Position numbers and translations under genes: made by a program. Below, one piece after another: positions 63,909-64,000 of a DNA stretch of 64,000 bases. The DNA is from Aculops lycopersici (taxonomy: Eukaryota > Arthropoda > Arachnida > Trombidiformes > Eriophyidae): NCBI GenBank assembly GCA_015350385.1, contig WNKI01000001.1:7027204-7091203 (forward strand), in the 5' to 3' direction. The notes under the pieces are model-generated. The model had not been told where the DNA came from. It was given only the letters and a program-made list of their open reading frames with translations, and made no database searches. Position 1 is the first letter of the stretch. Each line of letters starts with the position of its first letter.

Positions 63909-64000
63909 CGACGAGAGAGAGTAGAACGTACGTACACTACTACGACACACTAACGACGTAGTAGTAGGTAGGTAGGACGAACGTACGACGACCGACCGTA
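63856..64000. repeat. (GA)n microsatellite followed by low-complexity tail
   Basis: GA run to 63905, then about 95 bases made mostly of ACG, TAG, GTAG and CGTAC words up to the window end. Confidence 0.9.

Noticed and set aside
1..64000. tRNA, rRNA, snRNA, CRISPR arrays and transposase genes
   Set aside because: I looked for B-box-like GGTTCGAATCC, snRNA and known microRNA words, regularly spaced repeats and transposase or reverse-transcriptase motifs, and found none convincing.

Overview
The window looks like nuclear DNA of an arthropod, most likely an acariform mite. The supporting signs are animal genes read in standard code, two very short GT-AG introns (about 90 bases) in a tetraspanin, an arthropod-type TATA plus TCAGT initiator promoter, a chitin-binding (CBM14) secreted protein, and an amine receptor of the alpha2-adrenergic-like octopamine class. 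Several genes that usually carry many introns in animals (XPR1, THOC2, AIFM1, a GALNT, SLC41) are single open frames here. This points to an intron-poor lineage. Eriophyoid mites are one known case, but the assignment is inference.

Bases 1-30022 are compact and gene-dense. In order: an XPR1-type phosphate exporter (+) flanked by two copies of a ~300-base direct repeat; an SLC41/MgtE-type magnesium transporter (+); a mucin-like CBM14 secreted protein (-); a DMAC1-like complex I assembly protein (+); AK6 (+); a polypeptide GalNAc transferase (+); a small secreted protein (+); AIFM1 (-); a broken gene remnant; a TspanC8 tetraspanin in three exons (-); THOC2 (-); the pseudokinase STRAD (+), head to head with THOC2; a glutamine-rich secreted protein (+) with a clear TATA/Inr promoter; and a biogenic amine GPCR (-) assembled here from three exons into about 1603 residues, with a third intracellular loop of about 1000 residues. 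These are mostly unrelated housekeeping or signalling genes. I see no operon-like system; the notable arrangements are two divergent promoters and a tightly packed convergent 3' end.

Bases 30023-64000 are very different: about 34 kb with no gene I can recognise. The stretch is rich in simple repeats (GA/CT, GT, AGTC, AGCT, TTG, ATT), in short tandem tetranucleotides, and in near-perfect inverted repeats with loops of 4-14 bases. By eye it also holds 18 exact ACTTCCG/CGGAAGT (ETS-like) heptamers, against about 4 expected. There is one 299-base assembly gap (51505-51803) inside a GA tract. The stretch may be a cis-regulatory domain, or an intron or 5' flank of the GPCR or of a gene beyond the window. 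No previously undescribed protein system is evident; the best leads are this desert, the giant-loop GPCR, the repeat-flanked XPR1 and the inverted repeats.
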